Source: Brachionus koreanus (taxonomy: Eukaryota; Rotifera; Eurotatoria; Ploima; Brachionidae). From it: a DNA stretch of 41,490 nucleotides. Numbering within the stretch: the first letter of the stretch is position 1; every line of letters begins with the position of its first letter. Location: positions 852,752 through 894,241 of the forward strand of contig PJRA01000272.1 of the NCBI GenBank assembly GCA_016987375.1, given 5' to 3'. A program made the translations under genes and the position numbers. Below are positions 9,970 through 20,613 of this stretch, piece by piece. The notes below the pieces were generated by a model. That model saw only the letters and a list, made by a program, of their open reading frames with translations. It searched no databases and was not told the DNA's origin.

Positions 9970-10486
9970 ATGACTGATAAACTTACCGTTGATCAAGCTA
10001 GAGAAATCGGAAATGCTTTTGTACAGGCATACTACAATATCTTTGACAACGGACCAAGAGAAAATCTCTCTAATTTCTACGTAAAATTAAATTTGTATTT
10101 ATTATTGATGCACTTCTATTTCTAATAATTAACAGGTTCCCGATAGTGAAACATCTCAAATGTCCTTTGAAGGAAATTTAATTAAGGGTCAGCAAGCAAT
10201 TGTCGAAAAATTAAGAGTATAATTTCAAATCTAATTTTTAATTTATTTTTAGTTCAATTTTTTTAATATCAAATAGAATTTGTCTTTTGAAAAAGTTTCA
10301 CGTATGATCACCGCAGTCGACACACAAACTACGGTTGAAAATGGCATAATGATTTATGTTATCGGCCGATTGCAAACAGACAACGATCCTGCTCATTCTT
10401 TCACGCAAAGTTTCTATCTTAGAAATTCAAACAATACTTGGTTCATTTTGAACGAATCTTTCAGGCTTCTCGTACACAACATTTAA
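9970..10486 (+). CDS. NUTF2: Nuclear transport factor 2 (3 exons)
   Basis: Exons 9970-10080, 10136-10216 and 10277-10486, with introns of 55 and 60 nt. All junctions are phase 0 with GT-AG ends, giving 133 residues, close to the usual ~127. NTF2 is a homodimer that carries Ran-GDP into the nucleus by binding FxFG nucleoporins. Matches along the family are AFVQAYYNIFDN at the N-terminus, QAIVEKL in the middle, then ITAVDTQ, LQTDNDP, FTQSFYLRN and the C-terminal FRLLVHN. The ITAxD segment and the C-terminal FRL.LHN are diagnostic of NTF2 proper rather than NXT1 or G3BP domains. The start ATG lies in MTDKLTVDQ, aligning with the short family N-terminus. Confidence 0.93.
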
Positions 10487-11170
10487 GCAATTAGTCTGTT
10501 TTTTTAGTTTTTTTTTCTAATTTAATTGAATAATGGCAACTAAAAAAACATGGAACCCTTATTTCTTATATTAATTCGACTTAATTTTATCTTTTTTTTT
10601 CGATAACATATAAATATATATTTGGAATAAATGATATATTTTAGTTCTTTTTGAATATTCTAATCAGAATTTTAATTTTTAATTTTACACTTTATTATTC
10701 ACAATTTTAAAATAACTAACGAGTAGTATCGACACCAAAATTTATCTTAAAAAAAATAGATTAGTACAATTTCATTAATAATAAATTTTTGTCTTATTTT
10801 TTTTAAGAGAAAATGATTTATTGCGATTTAAATTATGTTCAGTTCACATAAAAACAAGTTGTTTTTTTTTAATTCTTGTCTTTTATAAAACCTGAGTATC
10901 CAATTTTAAATCCAAAGTCATATTTGACTTTAAATATTAGATTAAGTAATAACATATTGAATTTTGCGCTAAGTCGAATCTAGAAAAATTGTCTTTTAAC
11001 TTCAGAAAAAAGTTATCGGAATTTTTAAATTGTGTTCTGTTCTATAGTACTAAAATAAAACTAAAATTCACAAAACCATAAGCATTAATTAGAATTTTAA
11101 ATATACTGAAAAAAATCTTAATTTGATTTTTCAATTCAAATTAAACCTTTGCATTACAATTAAACGATAC
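10487..11170. other. AT-rich spacer, 3' flank of NTF2
   Basis: Contains AATAAA near 10626, which may serve NTF2. Nothing else is recognisable. Confidence 0.5.
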
Positions 11171-11528
11171 AGTAGTTCTTGCTAAGGTGAACGTTCCGTT
11201 CATTCAGATTCCGTCCCGTTTACTCCGCTTGTGTACATTTTTAAAGCTTTTTTATTTTGGAATAATTTATTTTGAAATTTTCTAATTTAATTTTTTTCAT
11301 TTTTTTTACCAAATTAGATTTTAAACTCCATTATTCCTGATCCTTATTTGCTTTATAAAAAAATTTTTTAAAAATACATAATCGGTGTAAAATATTTAAA
11401 AGAATGAAACTGCATGAATGGAACGAAATGGATGGAATGGAAATTGAATCAGAATGCTTTTTTTTAAGTACGCATTTGTATTATGTTTTTCTTTCATGAA
11501 CGGAACGTTTTACTTTAGCAAGAACCAC
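11171..11528. mobile_element. MITE-like element, 358 bp, ~33-bp terminal inverted repeats
   Basis: The left end AGTAGTTCTTGCTAAGGTGA continues ACGTTCCGTTCAT. The right end, read in reverse, is AGTGGTTCTTGCTAAAGTAA followed by AACGTTCCGTTCAT, about 33 bp with three mismatches and one indel. The interior has further ATGGAACG-type motifs and no coding frame. No flanking duplication touches the ends. CTTTGCAT occurs right after the 3' end (11528-11535) and 18 nt before the 5' end (11147-11154), which may be a displaced 8-bp duplication. The superfamily is undecided; a hAT or P-like element is possible. Confidence 0.6.
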
Positions 11529-11966
11529 TTTGCATCTTATTTTGAATATACCAAGCAAATAGAAATACTGGATAATCAGATAATTCTCTCATTTGGGTTA
11601 TAAACATATTTAATAAAAAGAAATTTGAAATTATTTAGTTTTATTATCTAATGAAAAAGATTTTTTTTCAAACTGATTAAATAGAGTAAGATGAAAAAGG
11701 ATTTTAGAATTTAATTGATTATTAGAATTTTTATAAATAGGAACCAAGATTTTGAAAAATAAGAATAAACTACAATGAGTATACCGATTGTCGATACTCT
11801 TTAATACTAGAGAGTAGGAAGTGATTTTTTGAGCCGATGTTTATGGTATCTAGTTTATCGGTTTTCGACAACACAGCTCTTTAATATAATAATTATTATT
11901 ACAAACTAGAACTAAACTGAAACGATTTTATTCATTTCCTCTTCTCGGGGTTTCCTTGGAAAAATA

Positions 11967-12137
11967 AAAATAATTTTAAATGTTTACATTTTCATATATT
12001 TAAATTTTTTGTGCAATATTGAAGAAATTTTTAGTTTTATATTTGTTTAAAAATAATTTTAGAGAGTTATTTCAATTTTCTGAAAAATTGCACAAAAAAT
12101 TTAAAAATATGAAAATATAAAAATGTAAAATTATTTT
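11967..12137. repeat. Long inverted repeat (51-bp arms)
   Basis: Arm 11967-12017 and arm 12087-12137 are reverse complements at about 45 of 51 positions, ending at GTGCAAT / ATTGCAC around a ~69-nt spacer. The arms extend from AAAATAATTTTA inward. There is no coding content. It is either a foldback MITE or a palindromic relic. Transcripts would form a long hairpin. Confidence 0.7.
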
Positions 12138-12195
12138 CATTGTGCCGTTTCCTTCAACATTTCCTTTCATTTATTATCTATTCTCTTAGAATTAA

Positions 12196-12408
12196 CACTA
12201 GAAAGTCAGACTTTTTATTAGGAAAATTTCAAATTTAATCATTTAGACAATTTAAATAGTTTTTCAGAATATTTATTGAAATTTTTTAAGAATTTAAAAC
12301 AAAATTCTTTGTATTTACAACTAATATATCAAGTTTTATTTTCATTAAAAAATTTTTAAGTTTCAATTTTTTAAAAAAGGGATCTTTTAACATTCGGACT
12401 TTCTAGTG
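12196..12408. mobile_element. piggyBac-like MITE, copy 1
   Basis: Starts CACTAGAAAGTCAGAC and ends GTCTGA-like GGACTTTCTAGTG (13-16 bp terminal inverted repeats). The flank is TTAA at 12192-12195 on the left and TTGA at 12409-12412 on the right. TTAA target sites and a C-x-C-TAGAAAG end are characteristic of piggyBac. There is no coding frame. A second, related copy lies at 24398-24614. Confidence 0.75.
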
Positions 12409-12412
12409 TTGA

Positions 12413-13138
12413 ATAAATAAAATTCGTTAATTGATTAAGACAAGGGAAAGAAAAGAAAAAGCTTAAGTAAGTTTTAGTTTGTATTGTATTATTTATTTTG
12501 ATTTAGATATTAGCAATTTTATTATGTCTTAAAAAAATGAAGTTTTTTTTATAAAATATTTAAATTAAAAAATAATTTTTAGTTTCAATTATTTTTTTAT
12601 TTATTTATTTGTTTAAACTGTGTTAAGCTAATCCTCCTTCAGAACAAAATTACATAAAAATTCAATATTCAAAATTATAGTTAGATAAAATAAAAAAAAG
12701 TTAAATTTGTTTTAAAGAAAAATTCTGAATTCTAAATAAAATTACAAAACTTAGTCAAAATTATTTGACACTTTTAATTTTTTATCTGAGAATTAATGAA
12801 ATTATCCGACGATACGTATCTGACAGTTATGTTTTTTATCTGACGAATCCTCATCCAACATCTAAAAAATTAACACTTGTCTGTATATAATCGCTTAATG
12901 GATTTTGTGTATATTTGTAACAATATCTTTTAATTAAAATTTAATTTAATGTAAGAGACAAATTAAGTTAATTTTATTTTTGATTCTTTTTATTTCCTTT
13001 TTTTTATAATACTGGCATAAATAATTTCAAAAGCAATAGTCTGCGTCAAAAATTGAAAATTTAAAATAGAAGAAATAGAAAATTGTTTTTTAGCAGTTAT
13101 TTAATTAAATTTTTCAAATTTTAAAACCAAAATAAAAA
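12413..13138. other. AT-rich spacer upstream of GPCR gene
   Basis: Contains a short TTTA tandem run near 12594-12612 and nothing else that I can support. Confidence 0.5.
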
Positions 13139-14173
13139 ATGAATTTTAATTTGTCTGAGGTAATAAAAGAAGATACAGCTTATATATCATGGGTGAGACA
13201 ACTGACCAGTTCCACCATTTTTATTTGTTGTACAATTATCTTACCAATTGGAATTGCCTTGAACTTTATTGAAATAATAATTTTTCAACGAGAAAAATTT
13301 ACCAAATCAACAATGGGCTTTTATCTATCAATTAATTCAGCTTTACACACAATAATTCTCATTTATGTAACAGTATTCAATTTGCCAACGTTGTATCGAA
13401 TTAATTTGATAACAATGTCCGATTTAACTTGTAAATCATACTATTTCTTTTTGCGTAGTCTTTTCCAAATATATTCTTGGCTTAATGTTTTAATTGTTGC
13501 GGATAGATTACTTTTTATTGTTTATCCAAATCGATTTAAATTTCAAAAAAAAAAACACAAGATTGGCATTTTTCTATTTTTTATTATGATATTTTCATTT
13601 GCTTGTAATATACCTAATTTATTTTATTTTGTAAGTGTTAGAATCAATAATTCAACCAATATGACTAGAATTTCCAAGTCTTGCACAGCAGTCCCATTAA
13701 TTTTAACCATCAGAGGCATAATGACAATTTTGTTTAGAACTGTTTTGCCTTTTGTTTTAATGCTTTTATTAAATAATATTCTTATATATAAAGTTCTAAA
13801 GTCTAAAGAAAAAATGAGGCGAAAAAAGAAACTAATTCATGATTTAAAATTTTCTTTTACAGTTATTGTATCAACTATTATTTTTCTTATAACACTTGTA
13901 CCTAACAGTGTTTATGTTTTCATGGCTTTTGTATTTCAGATTGATAATACAATTAAACGCAAACAAACTTACAGTTCATTTCTTTTTATTTTTGAAATAA
14001 TGACATCAATAGTTTATTATTTATATTATTCGTTTAATTTTTTCATTCAACTGGCATTTAATAGCATTTTTAGAAAAGAGTTCATCAAAGCTTTGGAACC
14101 ATATTTAAAAAAATTAAAAACTCATTTTCAAAACGAGGGTCAAACGAAGTCAAAATCAAGAACAATCGATTAG
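13139..14173 (+). CDS. Rhodopsin-like GPCR, divergent, single exon
   Basis: A 344-residue membrane protein with seven hydrophobic segments (about residues 25-50, 60-82, 100-125, 142-165, 190-218, 238-265 and 282-308). It has N-terminal and loop Asn glycosylation sites (NLS, NNS, NMT). Family A traces are an Asn in TM1 (GIALNFIEIIIF), Cys before TM3 (LTCKSYY), DRL in place of DRY (VADRLLFIVYP), and helix 8 start FNSIFRKEF. NPxxY is lost (FNFFIQ). The C-tail is basic and Ser/Thr-rich. It resembles the receptor at 6544 in layout and in the MGF and FNxxFRxEF motifs, so the two are likely paralogues of a lineage-expanded group. The ligand is unknown. It has no intron. Confidence 0.87.
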   Translation: MNFNLSEVIKEDTAYISWVRQLTSSTIFICCTIILPIGIALNFIEIIIFQREKFTKSTMGFYLSINSALHTIILIYVTVFNLPTLYRINLITMSDLTCKSYYFFLRSLFQIYSWLNVLIVADRLLFIVYPNRFKFQKKKHKIGIFLFFIMIFSFACNIPNLFYFVSVRINNSTNMTRISKSCTAVPLILTIRGIMTILFRTVLPFVLMLLLNNILIYKVLKSKEKMRRKKKLIHDLKFSFTVIVSTIIFLITLVPNSVYVFMAFVFQIDNTIKRKQTYSSFLFIFEIMTSIVYYLYYSFNFFIQLAFNSIFRKEFIKALEPYLKKLKTHFQNEGQTKSKSRTID

Positions 14174-14551
14174 ATAACAAAAAAATAATATAATTAGATA
14201 TATATAAATTGAAATCAAATATTAATTATCAAATATTAATTAATATGTCAGTTATCACCATTTGTGCCAAATTTATTTATCTATTTATTGTATAAGCTTA
14301 TGTTTATCTATTTCAAATTTTTTTAAACTAGAATGAAATTTCTTTTAATCAAAAAGAATAATAATTCTTTTTTTTATTTTTAGCTCTCGAAAGTACTCTT
14401 TTTTTATAAATTAAAAAAAAATTTTATCAATCAATAAATTTTTGTAAATCTTCTTGAATTTTTTTACTTTCTATCTGGACTAATTTTTTATAAAACAAGA
14501 GGTATAAATCAAAAAAGTTTTGTTTAACTTTTATTTATTTTTTAAGCAAAT
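14174..14551. other. Convergent 3' intergenic region (GPCR / ELP3)
   Basis: The 3' ends of two converging genes meet here. It is AT-rich with several A/T runs, and no other feature is seen. Confidence 0.5.
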
Positions 14552-16330
14552 TCAAATGAGCATCTTTGACATGTATGGCCCATCTAACTCATATCCTAAT
14601 TTTCGATAATAATTTCTAGTGCCAACACCCGAAATCACACTAATTTTGATCGATTCATGCTCTTCCCTAGCAATGCGCTCTGCTTCTTCCATTAGCAAAA
14701 TACCAAAACCTTGATGTTGAAATTTACTTGGATCTTTAGCATTTACAGGCACTACACTTCCGTAAACATGTAATTCTCTCACAATCGAACATCCACCCTT
14801 AAGTTCAGGTCTAAATGTATCTGGCGAACACTTCCTCAAGCGTAATAAACCAATTAGAATATCTTGGTCTGGATCTTCATAAGCTAAAAATGTTTCCCAT
14901 CCGCCATTAGCTACATAGTCTCTTCTAATCAGCTCGATTTCATACGGCTTAACTTTATTGTGTATTTCTTGTATGCCTACCTCTCTAGTTCTTACATCAC
15001 GGCACTGCAAGCCTAGTTCTTTCATTCTGGTCAAAGCTAATTCTCTCAAATTTCCATGCTCAACACCCGAGCTCACCAAAGGCATTGGAATATCTCTCTG
15101 AACACGATAAACCCTTGTCCATGGTGGAACTAGTGCTAAAATTTTGGCTACTAGATCCACTAACATACTAGGCGGGTAGCTTTTATATCTTCCACATTTC
15201 CATAATTCATAAAGTCCAGTTCCTCTAATTACAAGTGTTGGATATAATTTCAAACCATCTGATCTAAATGCTGGATTTTCAAAGAATTCTATAAACTGAA
15301 GCATGTCTCTTTCCATATCAACATTTGGCAAATTGGGCATCATGTGAACAACTACTTTGAAACCAGCATCTTTCGACATTTGAAATGATTCACATACAGC
15401 TTTAACTGTGTGACCTCGATTTGTATCTCTGGCCACATCTTCATAAACAGATTGTACTCCTATTTCCAAGCGTGTGCATCCATAGCTTAACATGTCACTC
15501 AAATGCTTTTTTAGACAATAATCAGGTCTTGTTTCAATAGTAATACCAATACATTTTGTTTTACTTTTTTCAGAATATTTGACAGCTTCTGATACACTGT
15601 TGCTAGTATGACCAGATAGAGCGTCATGTAAATTGCGAATAAAATAGTCCCTGTAGTCCTCAGATAAGCACATAAATGTACCGCCCATTATTATAAATTC
15701 AACTTTGTCAACCGAATGGCCAAGTTGTTTAAGCTGTTCAAGTCTGTGCTTTGTTTGAAGATAAGGATTGTAGCGAGCTCTAATGGCTCTCATTGAAGTC
15801 GGTTCATAGCCTGTATAAGACTGAGTAGAGTATTCAAAATCAGAGTCTGGACCGCCAGGGCAATAAACACAAATGTTTCCAGTCATGGCTATATGAGGAC
15901 ATCTGTGCGGTTTACACATGACAGCTACTACAGCAATCTATTTTGTGATATAAATTTAAATTTCTTAATTTTAGAAAATTTTATTTCTTTAAATATTACT
16001 CCAGAAGCGGTTCGAACCGGTTTAGCTCTTAGTTTAGGTAGAAGAACTTTTTTGTATTGCAATGGAACTGCTGATATTATGTCGGTTAGACGAGGCTGAA
16101 TGGGCAAGCCATATTTAGCTGATGCTTTACATTTTATCTTATTAAGATCTACAGATTCGTTTTTTTCATTAGCTTCTATTAATTCCTTGATAATTTCAGA
16201 TACAGTTTTTACCATTAGTTCATGGGTAGACAGACCTGAAAGTTCTAAAAATATTCTAATAAAAGAATTTTTCCAAATAAAATATTCAAAATTTACCATT
16301 TGGTTTATTTTTATTTTTGTTTTTGACCAT
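14552..16330 (-). CDS. ELP3: Elongator catalytic subunit ELP3 (3 exons)
   Basis: Exons (minus strand): 16330-16297, 16244-16000 and 15937-14552. The introns are 52 and 62 nt, GT-AG, and in phase, giving 554 residues against about 547 in human. ELP3 is the radical-SAM/acetyltransferase enzyme of Elongator that adds the carboxymethyl group to wobble uridine (cm5U) in tRNA. The N-terminal tRNA-binding part has [14 protein letters not shown] and VPLQYKKVL. The radical-SAM cysteines are C106, C116 and C119 ([14 protein letters not shown]). This is followed by [20 protein letters not shown] and TIETRPDYC. The GNAT domain at the end has [15 protein letters not shown] (about 501-515) and [15 protein letters not shown]. 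Exon 1 encodes only a Lys/Asn-rich head ([11 protein letters not shown]), like the basic start of other ELP3s. Conservation is very high and the gene looks intact. Confidence 0.96.
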
Positions 16331-16751
16331 GATATTACTTTTTGGTAAAAAATTAGAAATAAAAATTTTAAAAAATTATTTCAAAATAATATAAATTGCA
16401 AAATTGTTTTTTAATAAAATAATTTTTTCGAGCCATTATTTTTGTCTTATTTTATTTATTGAGTTTTTTAAAATTATTCACAGAAAGAATGCCCAACAAA
16501 AAAATTCAATATCTAAGCAAATTAAAATTAAGCTTTTAACATTAGTTAGGTTGAAGAAAAATTGAATAGCTTCCTATTTTAATTTAATGAATTTGATGCA
16601 GCTCGGGCTGTGTATCAAAACATAGAATAGAAAATTATGGAGAATTTTTTTTTACCTGAAAAAACATAGATAATTAATAAACATAGAAAGGTTTTTTAGT
16701 TTAATTAGTTTACACTAGAGTTTTAATAAAAATTTTAAATTTTAATATTTT
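16331..16751. other. AT-rich spacer upstream of ELP3
   Basis: Presumed to hold the ELP3 promoter. No motif or repeat is identified. Confidence 0.45.
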
Positions 16752-17313
16752 TTTAAGTTAATAAAATTGTGTGCAATTCCATTAAGGTGTTCAAGAATAT
16801 TAGCGCCATAACCATCGACTATTCTCTCAATTTTATTTTCATATTCAAGTTCTTTTTTTGATATTTTACGTTTAATTAGTTCATCTTTAGCAAACCTATC
16901 ATAATCAAGTTTAGCTTTTGACGGTTCCTTACTAATAGAGGTTGAAGTCCGCTTGACTTAGCACGTCCTGTACAAATTTTGTGCAGTTCGCGCTTGATAT
17001 TTTTGATAATGTTGGCTTTTCAACTTTATAGGCATATCCACATGATATAACTTTAAAGCCTTCTTTTTGTGATGTATTCAAAGTCCAAGTAAAAGTTGAA
17101 TTTTTCATTGTGCAATTTCTGTAAAATAATTTCTAATACATCATCATTTTTTTAGATTCAGATTCATTTTCCTTGGCGTTAAAAAATTTTGAGTATATTT
17201 TATCACTGAAAGTATCTTCAAGTAAAGTTTTTTTTAAGAAAATCCTAAAGCAACAAATTCGAAATATTTTTTTTAAAATTTTAATTAGTATATATTCTTA
17301 AATCTTATCATTA
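16752..17313 (-). pseudogene. Decayed FLYWCH-like element relic
   Basis: Minus-strand frames give several coding-like blocks joined by frame changes. About 17080-16990 gives SQKEGFKVISCGYAYKVEKP. A neighbouring frame gives KICTGRAKSSG. About 16945-16758 gives an open stretch of some 60 residues (KEPSKAKLDYDRFAKDEL... to NLKKY, then TAA). The GY.Y..EK and C.GRA blocks in order fit a FLYWCH zinc finger, a domain carried by many MULE-type transposons. The frame shifts suggest a dead copy. The last block may belong to something else. Confidence 0.35.
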
Positions 17314-18454
17314 ACGAGTGAAGCATAAGTAAATGGACAAAAGTTAAGTTAACTTGCCCGATCATGTAAATGATCAGGGGATCATATATATATTTATTTA
17401 TAAACTACTAAAAATTAGCTATAATATTCCAAAAAAAAATTNNNNNNNNNNNNNNNNNNNNNNNNNNNNNNNNNNNNNNNNNNNNNNNNNNNNNNNNNNN
17501 NNNNNNNNNNNNNNNNNNNNNNNNNNNNNNNNNNNNNNNNNNNNNNNNNNNNNNNNNNNNNNNNNNNNNNNNNNNNNNNNNNNNNNNNNNNNNNNNNNNN
17601 NNNNNNNNNNNNNNNNNNNNNNNNNNNNNNNNNNNNNNNNNNNNNNNNNNNNNNNNNNNNNNNNNNNNNNNNNNNNNNNNNNNNNNNNNNNNNNNNNNNN
17701 NNNNNNNNNNNNNNNNNNNNNNNNNNNNNNNNNNNNNNNNNNNNNNNNNNNNNNNNNNNNNNNNNNNNNNNNNNNNNNNNNNNNNNNNNNNNNNNNNNNN
17801 NNNNNNNNNNNNNNNNNNNNNNNNNNNNNNNNNNNNNNNNNNNNNNNNNNNNNNNNNNNNNNNNNNNNNNNNNNNNNNNNNNNNNNNNNNNNNNNNNNNN
17901 NNNNNNNNNNNNNNNNNNNNNNNNNNNNNNNNNNNNNNNNNNNNNNNNNNNNNNNNNNNNNNNNNNNNNNNNNNNNNNNNNNNNNNNNNNNNNNNNNNNN
18001 NNNNNNNNNNNNNNNNNNNNNNNNNNNNNNNNNNNNNNNNNNNNNNNNNNNNNNNNNNNNNNNNNNNNNNNNNNNNNNNNNNNNNNNNNNNNNNNNNNNN
18101 NNNNNNNNNNNNNNNNNNNNNNNNNNNNNNNNNNNNNNNNNNNNNNNNNNNNNNNNNNNNNNNNNNNNNNNNNNNNNNNNNNNNNNNNNNNNNNNNNNNN
18201 NNNNNNNNNNNNNNNNNNNNNNNNNNNNNNNNNNNNNNNNNNNNNNNNNNNNNNNNNNNNNNNNNNNNNNNNNNNNNNNNNNNNNNNNNNNNNNNNNNNN
18301 NNNNNNNNNNNNNNNNNNNNNNNNNNNNNNNNNNNNNNNNNNNNNNNNNNNNNNNNNNNNNNNNNNNNNNNNNNNNNNNNNNNAACTTAATATCATTTTT
18401 ATTTTTTGAGATATTCGCTTTTAATTTTTGTCCATTTACTTATGCATCACCCGT
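17314..18454. mobile_element. Unidentified element with 34-bp inverted repeats around an assembly gap
   Basis: Arm 17314-17347 and arm 18421-18454 are reverse complements with three mismatches in 34 (core GCATAAGTAAATGGACAAAA). Between them are 942 unknown bases (17442-18383) and short AT-rich flanks. The arms look like transposon ends, with the gap lying inside the element. No target duplication is obvious, and the interior is unread, so neither class nor length is known. Confidence 0.55.
17442..18383. other. Assembly gap (942 N)
   Basis: Run of unknown bases. The true length may differ, since gap sizes in scaffolds are often estimates. Confidence 0.99.
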
Positions 18455-19459
18455 TTGATCACACACGATCCACAAGAATTACATTTTTAATAGAATATTA
18501 ATCTTATTAATTTGCTAAGAAAAACATTAAAATTTTTTAATTAAATTTTTATATTTTTGACATTTGCTCAAAAATGTGAAATTTTAAAAAATTTGAAAAA
18601 TTTTCAATTGTTTTATGTACAAAAGATGCAAAATTAAAATGATACGTAAGTTTTATTTTGAATCAATTAAAGCTCAATTAAAATTTGTAATAAAATAATA
18701 TCTACAAATAGAAACATATACAACTATTTTTGTAAGTTGATCTCGCCATTATAGTAAAATATTATTTTATAAATCTAAATTTCTCGAAAGATAAAGAAAA
18801 AAAAAGCATCATTATCCTTACTAATATTTCACATAAAAAATATGCTGAGCAATAAAATTATTTTGCTTAGAAATAATAAAAATTTGGTATCGCAATAAAA
18901 TACAGCTTAACGTAGGCATTCTTACCTTTTTACACTCCTTTTAACTTATTATTATCTTTTTAAGATAAAAAATTAATTTTTTACTTTTTAAATTAAAATT
19001 TTTAGTTTTAATCATTTAAAAAATTGTTATGATAAGTTTTACTCTAAAAACTATTCAGTATTAAAGTAAAGAAATTTTATCTTTCATATATTAATCAAAA
19101 TATTGATTAATTATTATTTTTTTAAATATAATATCACTAAGTAAATTGAAATTTTCCAAAAATTAAAATAAATTTTTATTAATCTGTTCCTTTTTAATAA
19201 GGGTTTTTGATTATGTCTGATTAAAAAATTCATTGAAATCAAAGAAAATAGTTGGATTACTTTAAATCTGATAATTGTTAGATTTTAAGTTTTTTTTCAG
19301 ACAAAACAAATTGAAAATTTTTAAATATAATTTTAATAAATTTAAAATCTATTTAAAAGTTAAATACTGCTATTCTTTAAATTTTTATTTAAAAAGAGGA
19401 AATTTAACATTTTTAGTATTCTATTTAATAAGTAAATAAACAAAAAAGTTTAATTTGTC
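18455..19459. other. AT-rich spacer
   Basis: Long A/T runs only. No gene, repeat or RNA gene is recognised. Confidence 0.5.
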
Positions 19460-19729
19460 GTGTTTAATAAAGAGCACTCAAAGACTTTACTTCATGAACA
19501 GGTTAATTTTTTGATTCGAGTTTATGAAAGTAAAGTAAATTTCAAATTTGCAAGCTGTTACTGTTCCTCATGGTTCTATTTTTTCACAATCAGAGTTGTA
19601 AATATAAGGAATGGAATACCGGAAGAGGGGGTTAGCACAAAAACGTTAAATATTTTTGAGTCGAAACTGGATTCATGGATTGAGAAAAAAAAAGCAATAG
19701 CTCAGAACTTTGCTCGGGTATTTTTTTGA
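19460..19729 (+). pseudogene. Decayed jockey/CR1-like LINE tail
   Basis: The open frame contains RVVNIRNGIPEEGVSTKTL and NIFESKLDSWIE, matching the C-terminal end of jockey/CR1-type reverse transcriptases (RVVNIWNSLPxxVVxAxSLxxFKxxLDxxW). The Trp of WN.LP is replaced by Arg and no upstream reverse transcriptase is present, so this is a fragment. It starts at a non-ATG codon. Confidence 0.6.
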
Positions 19730-20613
19730 GTTGCAGTTCAACTAATTTACCACTAATACTACTAAAACATAAAAATTGGATTTAATTTTGTCATCAAAAT
19801 TATTTTTGAATTTATGATATTTGCTGCTAACGATGCTGTGAACTAAAATAAAGTTTATGAAAATAAAGTTATTTTACAAGATTTTTAATTTTTCAATATG
19901 TTTTTGTTAGTATAATATAAAATATTCAGAAAAAAATAATCAGATTATGATTTAAATTTTGTAAAATAAATTGGCATTTAAAATTCATGTTGCATTATTG
20001 ACATATTTTTTTTTCTCAAAAGAAAGTGCAATGTTAAAAGTATTACAATGGGATAAAACCAAATGTTTAATATGCAAAACCAAAAAATTTAATCGCCCAT
20101 ATTCAAGTAGATAAATAAATTTAGATAAGTTGAAGTATCACAACAAGTTGAACCTAGACAATTATTATACTTAAATAAATTAAAATCATTACCTAGAATA
20201 TATTTACATAATTGAATTTAATATTGATTTTTTATTATTTAAATTGCCAGCATCGATGTTTACCAAGTAATATCAAGCATTAATTAAGCAAAGCTTTTTT
20301 TAAGCTCACGTTTTTTGCTATCAGACAAGCTAGATCAAAAGAATTCTATTGTTTTTTTAGATATTTCAACTCTTTCCTCTATTAGACTATTTAAATATTT
20401 ACTTAATTTGATTTGTTTCATCATTTATTCAAAAAATTTCAAACAGCTTTTAAACTACTGTCTATTGAAACTTAAAACTGCACGTTTAGCAAGCGTGTTA
20501 ACATTCACTAAAATTTTTTAAAATTACAAAAAAGAGTGAAAATTTTTAGTATAAATAGATGAATTTTTTTTTATAGTAAAAAATAAATTTTTAAGACAAA
20601 CTTTTAGGAGAAA
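19730..20613. other. AT-rich spacer upstream of asparagine synthetase
   Basis: No supported gene. A 68-codon frame at 20315-20521 has the composition of random AT-rich DNA. CTTTTAG at 20601-20607, just 6 nt before the ATG, is acceptor-like. Confidence 0.5.

Noticed and set aside
17354..18409. Long open frames across the gap on both strands
   Set aside because: They consist almost wholly of unknown bases.
20315..20521. Open frame upstream of asparagine synthetase
   Set aside because: Leu/Ile/Phe/Lys-rich as random AT DNA gives; no motif, no conserved start context.
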